Notes: generated from the letters alone by a model not told the origin. Counted from the first letter of the stretch, positions 25,574 to 33,219 are shown. The stretch: DNA of 64,000 nucleotides from Candidatus Eisenbacteria bacterium (GCA_016930695.1 JAFGGD010000030.1:244321-308320); one strand, 5' to 3'. A program made the numbers and translations.

Positions 25574-27205
25574 ATGATCCAAGGTATTCCCAAAATCGAG
25601 ATGCCGAAGAACGAGCCGGTGCTCGGCTACGCGCCCGGATCGAAAGAGAAGAAGGAACTGAAGGCGGAGTACGCCCGCCTGTCGAAGAAGAAGATCGACA
25701 TTCCCTGCGTCATCGGCGGCAAGGCCGTGCGGACGGGCAAGCTCGCCCAGTGCGTGATGCCCCACGATCACGCCCACGTCCTCGGCTCCTACCACAAGGC
25801 GGGAAAGAAGGAAGTGGAACTGGCGATCGACGCCGCCGCCAAGGCGAAAGAGGAGTGGTCGCGCATGCCCTGGCAGGCGCGGGCGGCGGTCTTTCTGAAG
25901 GCGGCGGACATCCTCGCCGGCGAGCGGAGGATGACCCTGAACGCCGCCACCATGCTCGGCCAGAGCAAGAACGCCTTCCAGGCGGAAATCGACGCGGCCT
26001 GTGAGCTGATCGATTTCTTCCGCATGAACGTTTTCTTCATGAAGCAGATCCTCGAGTCCCAGCCGGAGTCCGCGCCGGGGATGTGGAACATGAGCGAGGC
26101 GCGCCCCCTGGACGGCTTCGTCTTCGCCGTCACGCCGTTCAACTTCACCTCCATCGCCGGGAACCTGCCGACCGCGCCGGCGATGATGGGGAACACGGTG
26201 GTCTGGAAGCCGGCGAGCAGCGCCGTTTACTCCGCCTGGTACATCATGCAGATCCTGAAGCGCGCCGGCCTTCCCGCGGGCGTGATCAACATGGTCCCCG
26301 GACCGGGCGGCCAGGTGGGCGATCCGGCGATCCGGCACCCGAACCTCGCCGGCGTGCACTTCACAGGGAGCACCGAGGTGTTTCAGGGGATGTGGCAGAC
26401 CATCGGCGGCAACATCCGAGACTACCGCTGCTATCCGCGGATCGTCGGCGAGACGGGCGGCAAGGACTTCATCTTCGCCCACCCCTCCGCCGATCTTCCG
26501 GCGCTGGTCGCCGCCTGCGTGCGCGGCGCCTTCGAGTATCAGGGGCAGAAGTGCTCCGCCGCGTCGCGCGCCTTCATCCCGCGTTCCCTCTGGCCGAAGT
26601 TCAAGGACGCGCTCCTCGGCGAGATCGCGACGATCAAAATGGGGGACCCAGCGGACTTCACCCACTTCATGAACGCGGTGATCGACAGGGGCGCCTTCGC
26701 CAGCATCAAGGGATACATCGACCACGCCAAGAGGAGCGCCGACGCGACGATTCTCTGCGGCGGCGGCTGCGACGATTCCGTCGGCTACTTCATCGAGCCT
26801 ACGGTGATCCAGGCGAAGAAACCGGATTATCGAAGCATGCGCGAGGAGATCTTCGGGCCGGTCCTCACGGTTTACGTCTACGAGGACAAGAGCCTCAAGA
26901 AGGCGATCGAGCTGTGCGATACCGGCTCCCCCTACGCGCTCACCGGCGCGATCTTCGCGCAGGACCGGAAGGCGATCGTCGATCTGACGCGCGCGCTCAG
27001 GGACGCGGCGGGCAATTTCTACATCAACGACAAGCCGACCGGCGCGGTGGTGAACCAGCAGCCCTTCGGCGGGAGCCGCGCCTCCGGCACCAACGACAAG
27101 GCGGGGAGCATGTTGAACATGATCCGCTGGACCAGCCCCCGCACCCTGAAGGAGACCTTCTCTCCGCCGGCGGACTACCGCTACCCCTTCCTCGCGGAGG
27201 AGTAG
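25574..27205 (+). CDS. pruA: L-glutamate gamma-semialdehyde (P5C) dehydrogenase
   Basis: 543 residues, an aldehyde dehydrogenase of the long monofunctional P5CDH type seen in mitochondria and Bacteroidetes. It oxidises glutamate semialdehyde to glutamate with NAD+ in proline breakdown. Motifs: FAVTPFNFTSIAGNLPTAPA, VWKPAS, HFTGSTEVF, ETGGKDFIF (general-base Glu) and EYQGQKCSAASR with the catalytic Cys at residue 327, then EEIFGPVL and NDKPTGAVVNQQPFGG. No PRODH domain is fused and none is nearby. A 615-codon open frame on the opposite strand is only a shadow. Confidence 0.92.
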   Translation: MIQGIPKIEMPKNEPVLGYAPGSKEKKELKAEYARLSKKKIDIPCVIGGKAVRTGKLAQCVMPHDHAHVLGSYHKAGKKEVELAIDAAAKAKEEWSRMPWQARAAVFLKAADILAGERRMTLNAATMLGQSKNAFQAEIDAACELIDFFRMNVFFMKQILESQPESAPGMWNMSEARPLDGFVFAVTPFNFTSIAGNLPTAPAMMGNTVVWKPASSAVYSAWYIMQILKRAGLPAGVINMVPGPGGQVGDPAIRHPNLAGVHFTGSTEVFQGMWQTIGGNIRDYRCYPRIVGETGGKDFIFAHPSADLPALVAACVRGAFEYQGQKCSAASRAFIPRSLWPKFKDALLGEIATIKMGDPADFTHFMNAVIDRGAFASIKGYIDHAKRSADATILCGGGCDDSVGYFIEPTVIQAKKPDYRSMREEIFGPVLTVYVYEDKSLKKAIELCDTGSPYALTGAIFAQDRKAIVDLTRALRDAAGNFYINDKPTGAVVNQQPFGGSRASGTNDKAGSMLNMIRWTSPRTLKETFSPPADYRYPFLAEE

Positions 27206-27422
27206 GGGGGAGGAGAGGCGACTCGGACATCGAACATCGGTACCGGATATTCTTTTCGCGCGCAGAGCGAGCGAGGAGGTGTCCGGTACCGATTCTCCGT
27301 CTCTTCCCGGACGCGAACCCCGTCTCCATGCCATTTTATTTCATGTGTTTATGATCGTTTCCGGATCCCGAATCGGGGTGCGCCTTCGAACATTTCTTCC
27401 TTAAAGGTTCCGGCGCCGGGTA
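27206..27422. other. Gap between convergent genes pruA and rmlB
   Basis: 217 bp without a gene. It holds a palindromic repeat (27236-27293), a local AT-rich patch (about 27330-27360) that stands out from the high-GC surroundings, and a short palindrome CCGGCGCCGG (about 27409-27418) just beyond the rmlB stop. The repeat is the likely bidirectional terminator for the two converging operons. Confidence 0.5.
27236..27293. repeat. Palindromic repeat element, copy A
   Basis: Arms ATCGGTACCGGATA (27236-27249) and TGTCCGGTACCGAT (27280-27293) pair over 14 bp with one G-U, around a 30-nt loop that begins TTCTTTTCGCGCG. The left arm and loop start share GGTACCGGATA and CTTTTCGC with copy B at 32103-32150. 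Sits between convergent genes. Confidence 0.55.
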
Positions 27423-28454
27423 CTACCGCGGAGTGGTGCGGGCGCCGGCGAGGCGCTCGTCGTACATGGCGGAGAAGTAGGCTCGCCAGGCGGGACGGTT
27501 CATGATCGCCTCCCACCAGTCGCGGCGATCCAGATACCAGCGGACCGTATCCTCGAGCCCCTCTTCGAGAGAGCGCTCCGGCCGCCACCCCAGATCCCGC
27601 TCGATCTTGGTGGGGTCGATGGAATAGCGCCAGTCGTGGCCGGGACGGTCCTCGACGAAACGGAGGAGCGTCTCCGGTTTCCCGAGATGCCGGAGCAGAG
27701 TCTTGACGATCCCCAGGTTGGGCATCTCGCTTCGGGCGCCGATGTTGTAGATCTCGCCCGGCGCCCCCTTCTCCAGCGCGAGGTCCACCGCGCGGCAGTG
27801 ATCCTTCACGTGAATCCAGTCCCGCACGTTCGACCCGTCCCCGTAGACCGGCAGGGGGGAGTCCCCGAGCGCGCGGATGATCATGAGGGGAATCAGCTTC
27901 TCCGGGAACTGGAAGGGACCGTAGTTGTTGCAGCAGCGGGTGATCGTCGCCGAAAGGCCGTGGGTTTTCACGAAAGAACGGACCAACAGGTCCGCGCCCC
28001 CCTTGCTCGCCGCGTAGGGGCTGTTCGGCCGGAGCGGGAGTTCCTCGTGGAAGGAACCCTCGGCGCCGAGGGAACCGTACACCTCATCCGTCGAGATCTG
28101 AACGAAGCGCCGCACGCCGGCGCGGAGGGACTCCTCCAAAAGGACGAGCGTCCCCTCCACGTTGGTTTTATAGAAGGCGCCGGCATCGGTAATGCTGCGG
28201 TCCACGTGCGATTCGGCGGCGAAGTTCACCACCGCCTCCGCTCCCTCGAGGGCGCGCCGCGCCGCCTCCCGGTCCGCGATGTCCCCTTGGAGGAACGTGT
28301 AGCGGGGGTCGGCCTCGATCTCCGCGAGGTTCGCCCTGTTGGAGACGTCGGTCAGCTTGTCCAGGTTGACCACCTCGTCCTCGGTGGTCCTCAAACGCCG
28401 CAGCACGTAGTTCGAACCGATGAAACCGCATCCGCCTGTGACGACGATCCTCAC
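27423..28454 (-). CDS. rmlB: dTDP-glucose 4,6-dehydratase
   Basis: 343 residues, starting at GTG 28454, which overlaps the rmlA stop. Extended SDR fold: VTGGCGFIGSNYV binds NAD; the catalytic set is STDEVYG and YAASKGGAD; NFAAESHVDRSI and RCCNNYGPFQFPEKLIP are hallmarks of RmlB. Makes dTDP-4-keto-6-deoxyglucose, the branch point to rhamnose and to many amino sugars. RmlD is not in the window, so the final sugar is not settled. Confidence 0.93.
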   Translation of the reverse strand: MRIVVTGGCGFIGSNYVLRRLRTTEDEVVNLDKLTDVSNRANLAEIEADPRYTFLQGDIADREAARRALEGAEAVVNFAAESHVDRSITDAGAFYKTNVEGTLVLLEESLRAGVRRFVQISTDEVYGSLGAEGSFHEELPLRPNSPYAASKGGADLLVRSFVKTHGLSATITRCCNNYGPFQFPEKLIPLMIIRALGDSPLPVYGDGSNVRDWIHVKDHCRAVDLALEKGAPGEIYNIGARSEMPNLGIVKTLLRHLGKPETLLRFVEDRPGHDWRYSIDPTKIERDLGWRPERSLEEGLEDTVRWYLDRRDWWEAIMNRPAWRAYFSAMYDERLAGARTTPR

Positions 28455-29191
28455 GCGCCCTCTCCTTCGGCCCCTTCCTCGCGCTCCCGCACCAGCGTGC
28501 TCGCCCGGTAGAGGGAGGGGAAGGTCCCCGCGTCGGTCCACCACCCCTCGAGGAGATCCCATGTCAGCTCGCCCCGTTCGATGTAGGCGTTGTTCACGTC
28601 GGTGATCTCCAACTCGCCGCGGTCCGAGGGCCTCAGCGTCCGCACGATCTCGAAGACGCGCGAGTCGTACATGTAAATGCCGGTCACCGCGTAGCGGGAA
28701 GGAGGATCCTTCGGTTTCTCCACGATCCGGACCACCCTGTCGCCGCTGAGTTCGGGGACGCCGAAACGCTCCGGATCGGGGACCTCCTTGAGGAGGATCT
28801 TGGCGCCCCGCGGCTGGGCCTCGAAGGCCTCCACGGCGGGACGGATCGACCGCTCCAGGATGTTGTCCCCCAGCACCACGCACACCTTCTCGTCCCCGAC
28901 GAAGTACGCGGCGAGCCCGAGCGCCTCGGCGATACCGCCTTCTCCCTCTTGATAGGTGTAGTTCAGATGCTTGAGGCCAAAACTCTTTCCGTTTCCCAGG
29001 AGGGTGAGAAAATCGCCGGAGTGATTCCCGCCGGTCACCACCAGGATGTCCGTGATCCCCGCGTCCACCAGCGTCCGGATCGGGTAGTAGATCATCGGCT
29101 TGTCGTAGACGGGGAGGAGATGCTTGTTGGTGATCTTGGTGAGGGGGTGGAGGCGGGTGCCCAATCCCCCGGCGAGCACGACACCTTTCAT
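28451..29191 (-). CDS. rmlA: Glucose-1-phosphate thymidylyltransferase
   Basis: 246 residues from ATG 29191, which has GGGAGGA about 10 nt upstream; an ATG six codons earlier lacks a ribosome site. MKGVVLAGGLGTRLHPLT is the nucleotidyltransferase signature; NKHLLPVYDKPMIYYPI, VVLGDNI and EKPKDPP follow. Makes dTDP-glucose from glucose-1-phosphate and dTTP. It lacks the C-terminal extension of the long RmlA type. First gene of an rmlA-rmlB pair read leftwards. Confidence 0.92.
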   Translation of the reverse strand: MKGVVLAGGLGTRLHPLTKITNKHLLPVYDKPMIYYPIRTLVDAGITDILVVTGGNHSGDFLTLLGNGKSFGLKHLNYTYQEGEGGIAEALGLAAYFVGDEKVCVVLGDNILERSIRPAVEAFEAQPRGAKILLKEVPDPERFGVPELSGDRVVRIVEKPKDPPSRYAVTGIYMYDSRVFEIVRTLRPSDRGELEITDVNNAYIERGELTWDLLEGWWTDAGTFPSLYRASTLVREREEGAEGEGA

Positions 29192-29251
29192 GACGGAGGA
29201 TCCTCCCATTCCGGACGCGGCGACACTCTTCCTTCACGAACGACCGGCGCG

Positions 29252-29281
29252 ATTCTAGCAGGCGTCCCGCGGCGCTGTCCA
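29252..29281 (-). promoter_or_regulatory. Candidate promoter for rmlA-rmlB
   Basis: On the minus strand TGGACA (29281-29276), an 18-bp spacer and TAGAAT (29257-29252); each box matches five of six consensus bases. Transcription would start near 29245, about 54 nt before the rmlA ATG. Confidence 0.55.
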
Positions 29282-29295
29282 GGAAGGGCGCCGCG

Positions 29296-30204
29296 TCAGC
29301 GCCCGGAGGGGATCGGCTTCTTCTCCCGGAAACGCCTTGTGAAGCGGATCAGCGCCTCCATCGGATCCCCTTCCGGGAAGAGCGCCTCCTCGGCGGCGCC
29401 GAGATCCTCCTCGTCCATCGTCTCCCAGACCGGAAGGCGGGCCGGGTTCAGGATCGCCGCGTCCAGCCCCTTCTGCGCGGCGCGCCGGAAGAAGAGCGCG
29501 TTCACCGCGTCCCGTCCGGCGGGGGGGAGGCCGAAGCTGACGTTGGAGATGCCGAGCACCGTACTCGTCCCCGGATACTCGCTCTTCAGAAACGCCACCG
29601 CCTCCAGCGTCGCCGCCGCCGCTCCGTCGTAGGAGGGATCGCCGGAGGCGCAGGGGAAGACGAGCGCGTCCCACCAGAGAGACTCCGGCGTGAGGCCCCC
29701 CTCGTCGACGAGGAGACGGTACGCCTCGCGCGCCGCGGCCCGCTTCCTCTCCGCCGTGACCGCGGGTCCCTCGATGTCGATCAGCCCGGCCACCACCGCC
29801 GCGCCTCGCTCTCGCGCCATCTCCGCGAGACGCGCCGCGCGCTCCGGCTCCGCCGGCTGCGCCGAGTTCAGCACGCACCGCTCAGGCCAAATGCCGAGCG
29901 CGCGCTCCATCACGTCCGCGTCGGTGCTGTCGATCAGAACCGGAACGCGCGTGTCCGGCCTGCCGAGAAGCGCTTCCATCAGTCGCTCCATGTCCGCGCT
30001 TTCGTCCCGGGTGACGCTCTGCACGCAGATGTCGATCATCCCCGCCCCGGCGCGGATCTGCGCCGCCGCGATTCCCGCCGCGTCCTCCCAGCGATCCGCT
30101 TCGATCACCTCACGGAAGCGACGGCTGCCGAGGACATTGGTCCTCTCGCCGATCAGAAGGGGGCGGACCGGATCGTCAAACCGGAAGGGTCTCTCGTTGG
30201 TCAC
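29296..30204 (-). CDS. Pterin-binding (dihydropteroate synthase-like) domain protein, MetH type
   Basis: 302 residues, a TIM-barrel pterin-binding domain as found in methionine synthase and in corrinoid methyltransferases. LIGERTNVLGSRRF opens it; GAGMIDICVQS, VPVLIDSTDADVMERAL, NSAQPAEP and STVLGISNVSFGLP are typical folate-site motifs. It would bind methyl-THF and pass the methyl group to a corrinoid. The cobalamin-binding and reactivation domains of full MetH are not attached. It overlaps the homocysteine methyltransferase/MTHFR gene by 29 bp, so the two work in one pathway. Confidence 0.85.
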   Translation of the reverse strand: MTNERPFRFDDPVRPLLIGERTNVLGSRRFREVIEADRWEDAAGIAAAQIRAGAGMIDICVQSVTRDESADMERLMEALLGRPDTRVPVLIDSTDADVMERALGIWPERCVLNSAQPAEPERAARLAEMARERGAAVVAGLIDIEGPAVTAERKRAAAREAYRLLVDEGGLTPESLWWDALVFPCASGDPSYDGAAAATLEAVAFLKSEYPGTSTVLGISNVSFGLPPAGRDAVNALFFRRAAQKGLDAAILNPARLPVWETMDEEDLGAAEEALFPEGDPMEALIRFTRRFREKKPIPSGR

Positions 30205-32044
30205 TCCGAATCTCCTCGAGAAGGGCGGTCACCGCCTCCGTTCTCCCGAAGGGTGCCGCAACCTGCACCCCCCGCACAAGCCCGCGGATCGCCCGGAAGG
30301 TCTCCCGCGCGATGGCGATCCCCTCGTCCCGCGCCTCCTCCCGTGTGCGGCACCCCGCGAGCCTCTCGATCAAACGGTCCGGCACGTCGCAGCCGGGGAC
30401 CTCGTTCCTGAGGAACTCGGCGTTCCGGAGCGACTGGAGGGGCCAGACGCCGGCCACCACGGGGGCGGGGAGAGGGGCCGCCCGTTCCAGAAAACGCTCC
30501 AACACCTCGGGGTCGAAAACCGGCTGGGTGATGACGCACTCCGCGCCGGCGCGCAGCTTCCCGTGGAGACGTTCCGCCTCGCGGGCCGGGTCGATCGCCC
30601 CCGGGTTCGCCCCCACGGCGATGAAGAAGCCGGTCGGCTCTCCGATCGGATCGCCCGCCGCGTCCAGCCCCCGGTTCAGCCGGCTCAGGATGTGAACGAG
30701 ACCGATGGAATCGACATCGAAGACCGCCGTCGCGTCCGGGTAATTCCCCAGCTTGGGCGGGTCGCCGGTCACGGCGAGAAGATTCCGCACGCCGAGCGCC
30801 CAGGCGCCGAGGAGATCCCCCTGCATGCCGATCACGTTCCTGTCCCGGCAGGTGAAGTGCAGCACCGTTTCGATCCCCGCATCCGCGTGCACGCGAAGCG
30901 CGAGAGCGAGAGCGCTCATCCTCGCCATCGCGCGCGGCCCGTCGGGGATATTGACCGCGTCGACTCCGAGGGCGCGCAGCTTCCGCGCCGTCTCGATCTC
31001 CCGGACGGGGGAGACGCCACGCGGAGAGACCACCTCCACCATCGTGACGAACTCCCCGGCGGCGATCCGCGCGGCCAGACGGCTCTTCTTCTCCACGGGA
31101 ACCGGCTCCGCCTCCGGCGACGGCGCCGAGTCCCTCGGCCGGGCGGGGATCGCCTTCGCGCGGGGAGTCGCGGCGCGGAAGGCGCGGGACATCGCCTTCA
31201 GGTGGCGGGGCGAGACGCCGCAACAACCGCCGACGATTCGCGCCCCCGCCTCCAGAAAACGCCCGGTGTAGGCGGCGAGATATTCCGGCGTGGAGAGGTA
31301 GATGTTCCGCCCGTCCACGCCGCGAGGGCGCCCCGCGTTGGGCATCACCGAGAGGGGAACCCCCGCGGCGAGCGGCGCCGCCCGCTCGAGCCATTCCAGC
31401 ACGGCGTGGGGGCCGACGGAGCAGTTCACCCCCACCGCGTCGGCTCCTATGCGGAGCAGCTCCCGGATCAGTTCCTCCGGCGGCGCCCCCGTGAGCGATC
31501 CGCCGTGCTCGGCGAGCGTCGCCTGGGCGATCACCGTCAGATCCGGCGCCGCCTCTCGGCACGCCCGCACCGCGAGCGCCAGCTCTTCGACATAGATAAA
31601 GGTTTCGCACAAAAAGCAATCAACGCCCCCCTCGGCGAGGGCGCGCGCCTGAACGAGGAAGAGATCCTTCGCCCTCTCCGGATCGAGCCGGCCGAGAGGG
31701 GCCGTCCGCACGCCGAGAGGGCCGATCGCGCCGGCCACGTAGCGATCCTCGCCCGCCGCCTCGCGGGCGATCCGCGCGCCGGCGAGGTTGATCTCCCGGC
31801 ACGCCTCCGCCAGACCGTGCGCCTCCAGCTTGACCGGATTGGCGCCGAAGGTGTTCGTCTCGATCGCCTCGGCGCCCGCCTCCAGGAAGGCTTCGTGAAC
31901 GGCGCGGACCGCCGCCGCATCGCACCGGTTCAGGTGATCGAAACAGGCGTTCAGCGAGACGCCCCGCTCGTAGAGGGTCGTCCCCACGCCGCCGTCGAAG
32001 AGCAGGGGGCTCCGCTCCAACCTCGTTCGGAAATCGATCCGCAT
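30176..32044 (-). CDS. Homocysteine S-methyltransferase fused to methylenetetrahydrofolate reductase
   Basis: 622 residues. Residues 1-290 are the homocysteine-binding barrel: DGGVGTTL at the start, a zinc site formed by Cys208 (GVNCS) and Cys274-275 (GGCCG). Residues from about 330 are a MetF-type FAD domain: EVVSPRG, VTGDPPKLGNYPDA and ITQPVFD. The same fusion is known from B. subtilis YitJ and other bacteria. It would supply methyl-THF and bind the acceptor, with the pterin protein encoded next to it and overlapping. Upstream (32045-32179) is copy B of the palindromic repeat. Confidence 0.9.
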   Translation of the reverse strand: MRIDFRTRLERSPLLFDGGVGTTLYERGVSLNACFDHLNRCDAAAVRAVHEAFLEAGAEAIETNTFGANPVKLEAHGLAEACREINLAGARIAREAAGEDRYVAGAIGPLGVRTAPLGRLDPERAKDLFLVQARALAEGGVDCFLCETFIYVEELALAVRACREAAPDLTVIAQATLAEHGGSLTGAPPEELIRELLRIGADAVGVNCSVGPHAVLEWLERAAPLAAGVPLSVMPNAGRPRGVDGRNIYLSTPEYLAAYTGRFLEAGARIVGGCCGVSPRHLKAMSRAFRAATPRAKAIPARPRDSAPSPEAEPVPVEKKSRLAARIAAGEFVTMVEVVSPRGVSPVREIETARKLRALGVDAVNIPDGPRAMARMSALALALRVHADAGIETVLHFTCRDRNVIGMQGDLLGAWALGVRNLLAVTGDPPKLGNYPDATAVFDVDSIGLVHILSRLNRGLDAAGDPIGEPTGFFIAVGANPGAIDPAREAERLHGKLRAGAECVITQPVFDPEVLERFLERAAPLPAPVVAGVWPLQSLRNAEFLRNEVPGCDVPDRLIERLAGCRTREEARDEGIAIARETFRAIRGLVRGVQVAAPFGRTEAVTALLEEIRSDQRETLPV

Positions 32045-32102
32045 CCTCCGCCTCTCCCGCGCGCGGACGGTCCCGCGCCTATCCGGAGGATCGGCGGGCG
32101 GA

Positions 32103-32150
32103 CACCGGTACCGGATACCTTTTCGCCGCGCGAAAAGAGAATCCGTTGCC
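32103..32150. repeat. Palindromic repeat element, copy B
   Basis: CACCGGTACCGGATACC leads into CTTTTCG (32119-32125), a 5-nt loop, then CGAAAAG (32131-32137) and GAGAATCCGTTGCCG, forming a long imperfect hairpin of about 20 bp. Shares GGTACCGGATA and CTTTTCGC with copy A. It lies in the 135-bp gap downstream of the RmlC-like gene and upstream of the MTHFR fusion, both on the minus strand, so it may end the first transcript. Confidence 0.55.
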
Positions 32151-32179
32151 GAGGCGGTGGCGGAGTATCGGAGGCGGGA

Positions 32180-32713
32180 TCAGCGGTTCCGCACGCCCCA
32201 GCCGTCGAACCCGATCGCCGGGTCGTCGTAGGGGAGACGGTACTCGTCGCCCGGGTTGTAGGTCTGGTTGGTGTAATAGACCATCAGGAGGTCCGCGCCG
32301 GGGAGGACTTCATAGCCGTGAGCCACGCCGGCGGGGATGCGCACCGCCTTCGGGTAAAGCTCCCCCGCGAAGATCGAGTTGGCTCGACCGTAGGTGGGAG
32401 AGTCGGGGCGAAAGTCGACGAGCGCGATCCGCGCGGTACCGGTGAGAGGGCAGAAGATGTCGTCCTGGAAACGGTGATAGTGGAACGCCTTGATCACTCC
32501 CGCCCGGGTCCGGGTGATGGAACTCTGCCGGACCGCGAATCCCTCGGCGACCGGATCGCTGTCGCGGAACACCTCGGCGAAATGACCGCGGTCGTCCGGG
32601 TAGAGGGCGATGGGGTGCACCACCACACCGGCGATCCGTCCCTCCTCGGCCCCCGAACCTCCAATGACGGCGTGCCCCCGGGCACGGACGGGCTCTACGC
32701 GGACCGGTTCCAT
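32180..32713 (-). CDS. dTDP-4-dehydrorhamnose 3,5-epimerase-like protein (RmlC family)
   Basis: 177 residues from ATG 32713, which has a strong GAGGAGGG ribosome site; an earlier ATG at 32743 lacks one. Cupin fold of the RmlC type: DDRGHFAEVFR at the start, GVIKAFHYH where GVLRGLHYQ is usual (catalytic His kept), IPAGVAHGYEVL, and YDDPAIGFDGW at the end. The segment after the His (RFQDDIF) differs from the usual QGKLV, so the substrate or reaction may differ, for example single epimerisation. It is separated from rmlA-rmlB by the folate genes. Confidence 0.78.
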   Translation of the reverse strand: MEPVRVEPVRARGHAVIGGSGAEEGRIAGVVVHPIALYPDDRGHFAEVFRDSDPVAEGFAVRQSSITRTRAGVIKAFHYHRFQDDIFCPLTGTARIALVDFRPDSPTYGRANSIFAGELYPKAVRIPAGVAHGYEVLPGADLLMVYYTNQTYNPGDEYRLPYDDPAIGFDGWGVRNR

Positions 32714-32743
32714 ACATCCCTCCTCGGCGGAAAAACCCCGCAA

Positions 32744-32773
32744 AGTGTAGCCCTCCGGCGCTCCTTCCGTCCA
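32744..32773 (-). promoter_or_regulatory. Candidate promoter for the RmlC-like gene
   Basis: On the minus strand TGGACG (32773-32768), an 18-bp spacer and TACACT (32749-32744), four of six matches each. Transcription would start near 32737, about 24 nt before the ATG. It diverges from the exopolysaccharide promoter 39 bp away. Confidence 0.42.
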
Positions 32774-32811
32774 GCGGAAATTGAGGGGACTCTCGGCTCT
32801 CCACGATCCGG

Positions 32812-32840
32812 TTGACTAGGCGCAACTCCTTTGGTATGAT
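32812..32840 (+). promoter_or_regulatory. Strong sigma70-type promoter of the exopolysaccharide locus
   Basis: TTGACT (32812-32817), an exact 17-bp spacer and TATGAT (32835-32840); five of six bases match in each box. Transcription would start near 32847, giving a leader of about 370 nt before the first glycan gene at 33220. One of the two best promoters in the window by eye. Confidence 0.65.
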
Positions 32841-32881
32841 TCCGTTCGCTCGCGGGAACCATCCCGCGCCACCGCGCTTTT

Positions 32882-32899
32882 CCCCCCCGGCCGGGGGGG
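32882..32899. repeat. 18-nt perfect palindrome in the leader
   Basis: Seven C, then GGCC, then seven G. It follows CGCGCTTTT. In RNA it would be an extremely stable hairpin about 35 nt after the predicted start of transcription; in DNA it could bind a dimeric protein or stall polymerase. No U-run follows on either strand. Confidence 0.5.
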
Positions 32900-32997
32900 T
32901 TCCGGACCGTCGCCCGGGAGCGATCCGGGCGGGCGCGGCGCCCATCTTTCGCAGCGGAAAGGAGTATCGCCTAGGACACCTTGCTAAGGAGCGGCCG

Positions 32998-33093
32998 ATG
33001 GCCGTGCGCCATCGCGACGGAATCGAAGCGGCGCCGCCGCGACCATCGGATCGGAGGAAAAGAAGGAACGCCTTCCTTCGGGAGGCTCTTTAG
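32998..33093 (+). CDS. Possible 31-residue Arg-rich leader peptide (upstream ORF)
   Basis: ATG 32998 is preceded by AAGGAG (32986-32991) at a spacing of 6 nt, an excellent ribosome site. The peptide starts MAVRHRDGIEAAPP and ends AFLREAL; 8 of 31 residues are Arg and there is no hydrophobic segment. Its ribosome site lies in one strand of a 13-bp helix whose other strand contains its own stop codon (TAG 33091-33093). That arrangement suggests translation-dependent control of the operon, but a chance ORF in a structured leader cannot be excluded. Confidence 0.35.
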   Translation: MAVRHRDGIEAAPPRPSDRRKRRNAFLREAL

Positions 33094-33219
33094 CAGGCGC
33101 GGCTGACTCGGAAGCCCACTCCCAAGTGCGCATCGTGTCGTTGGGATCGGAGGCGGCCGGGTACGCGGATCGCGCGGCCCGGCCCTGTCATTTGGGTCCG
33201 GTCGGAAGGAGGCCGCGGG

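Larger units (their letters stand above)
32847..33219 (+). promoter_or_regulatory. Long structured 5' leader of the exopolysaccharide operon
   Basis: This 373-nt stretch without a large gene is packed with inverted repeats, all perfect unless stated. They are 32851-32857/32862-32868 (7 bp); the palindrome at 32882-32899; 32911-32917/32925-32931 (7 bp); a 13-bp pairing of 32980-32992 with 33085-33097 (two G-U); inside it 32997-33002/33008-33013 (6 bp) and a hairpin with a CTTCG loop at 33070-33086; then 33120-33125/33141-33146 and 33155-33161/33178-33184. I could not match it to a riboswitch family. A good ribosome site (GGAAGGAGG, 33204-33212) ends the leader. Confidence 0.5.

Noticed and set aside
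25487-27334. A 615-codon open frame opposite the P5C dehydrogenase gene, and many similar long antisense frames across the window
   Set aside because: High GC leaves few stop codons in shadow frames. These translations are rich in Arg, Pro, Gly, His and Asp, match no family I know, and lie opposite clear genes.
32882-32899. Intrinsic terminator at the C7/G7 palindrome
   Set aside because: No run of T follows on either strand and the main operon lies downstream, so full termination is unlikely.
32812-33093. A 93-codon frame covering the whole leader
   Set aside because: Its start overlaps the promoter; only the internal 31-codon part has a ribosome site.
33181-33219. Resemblance of GGTCCGGTCGGAAGGA to the conserved loop of 4.5S/SRP RNA
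   Set aside because: The order and spacing of the conserved SRP bases are wrong (no GGAAGCAGCC), and the stretch contains the ribosome site of the next gene.
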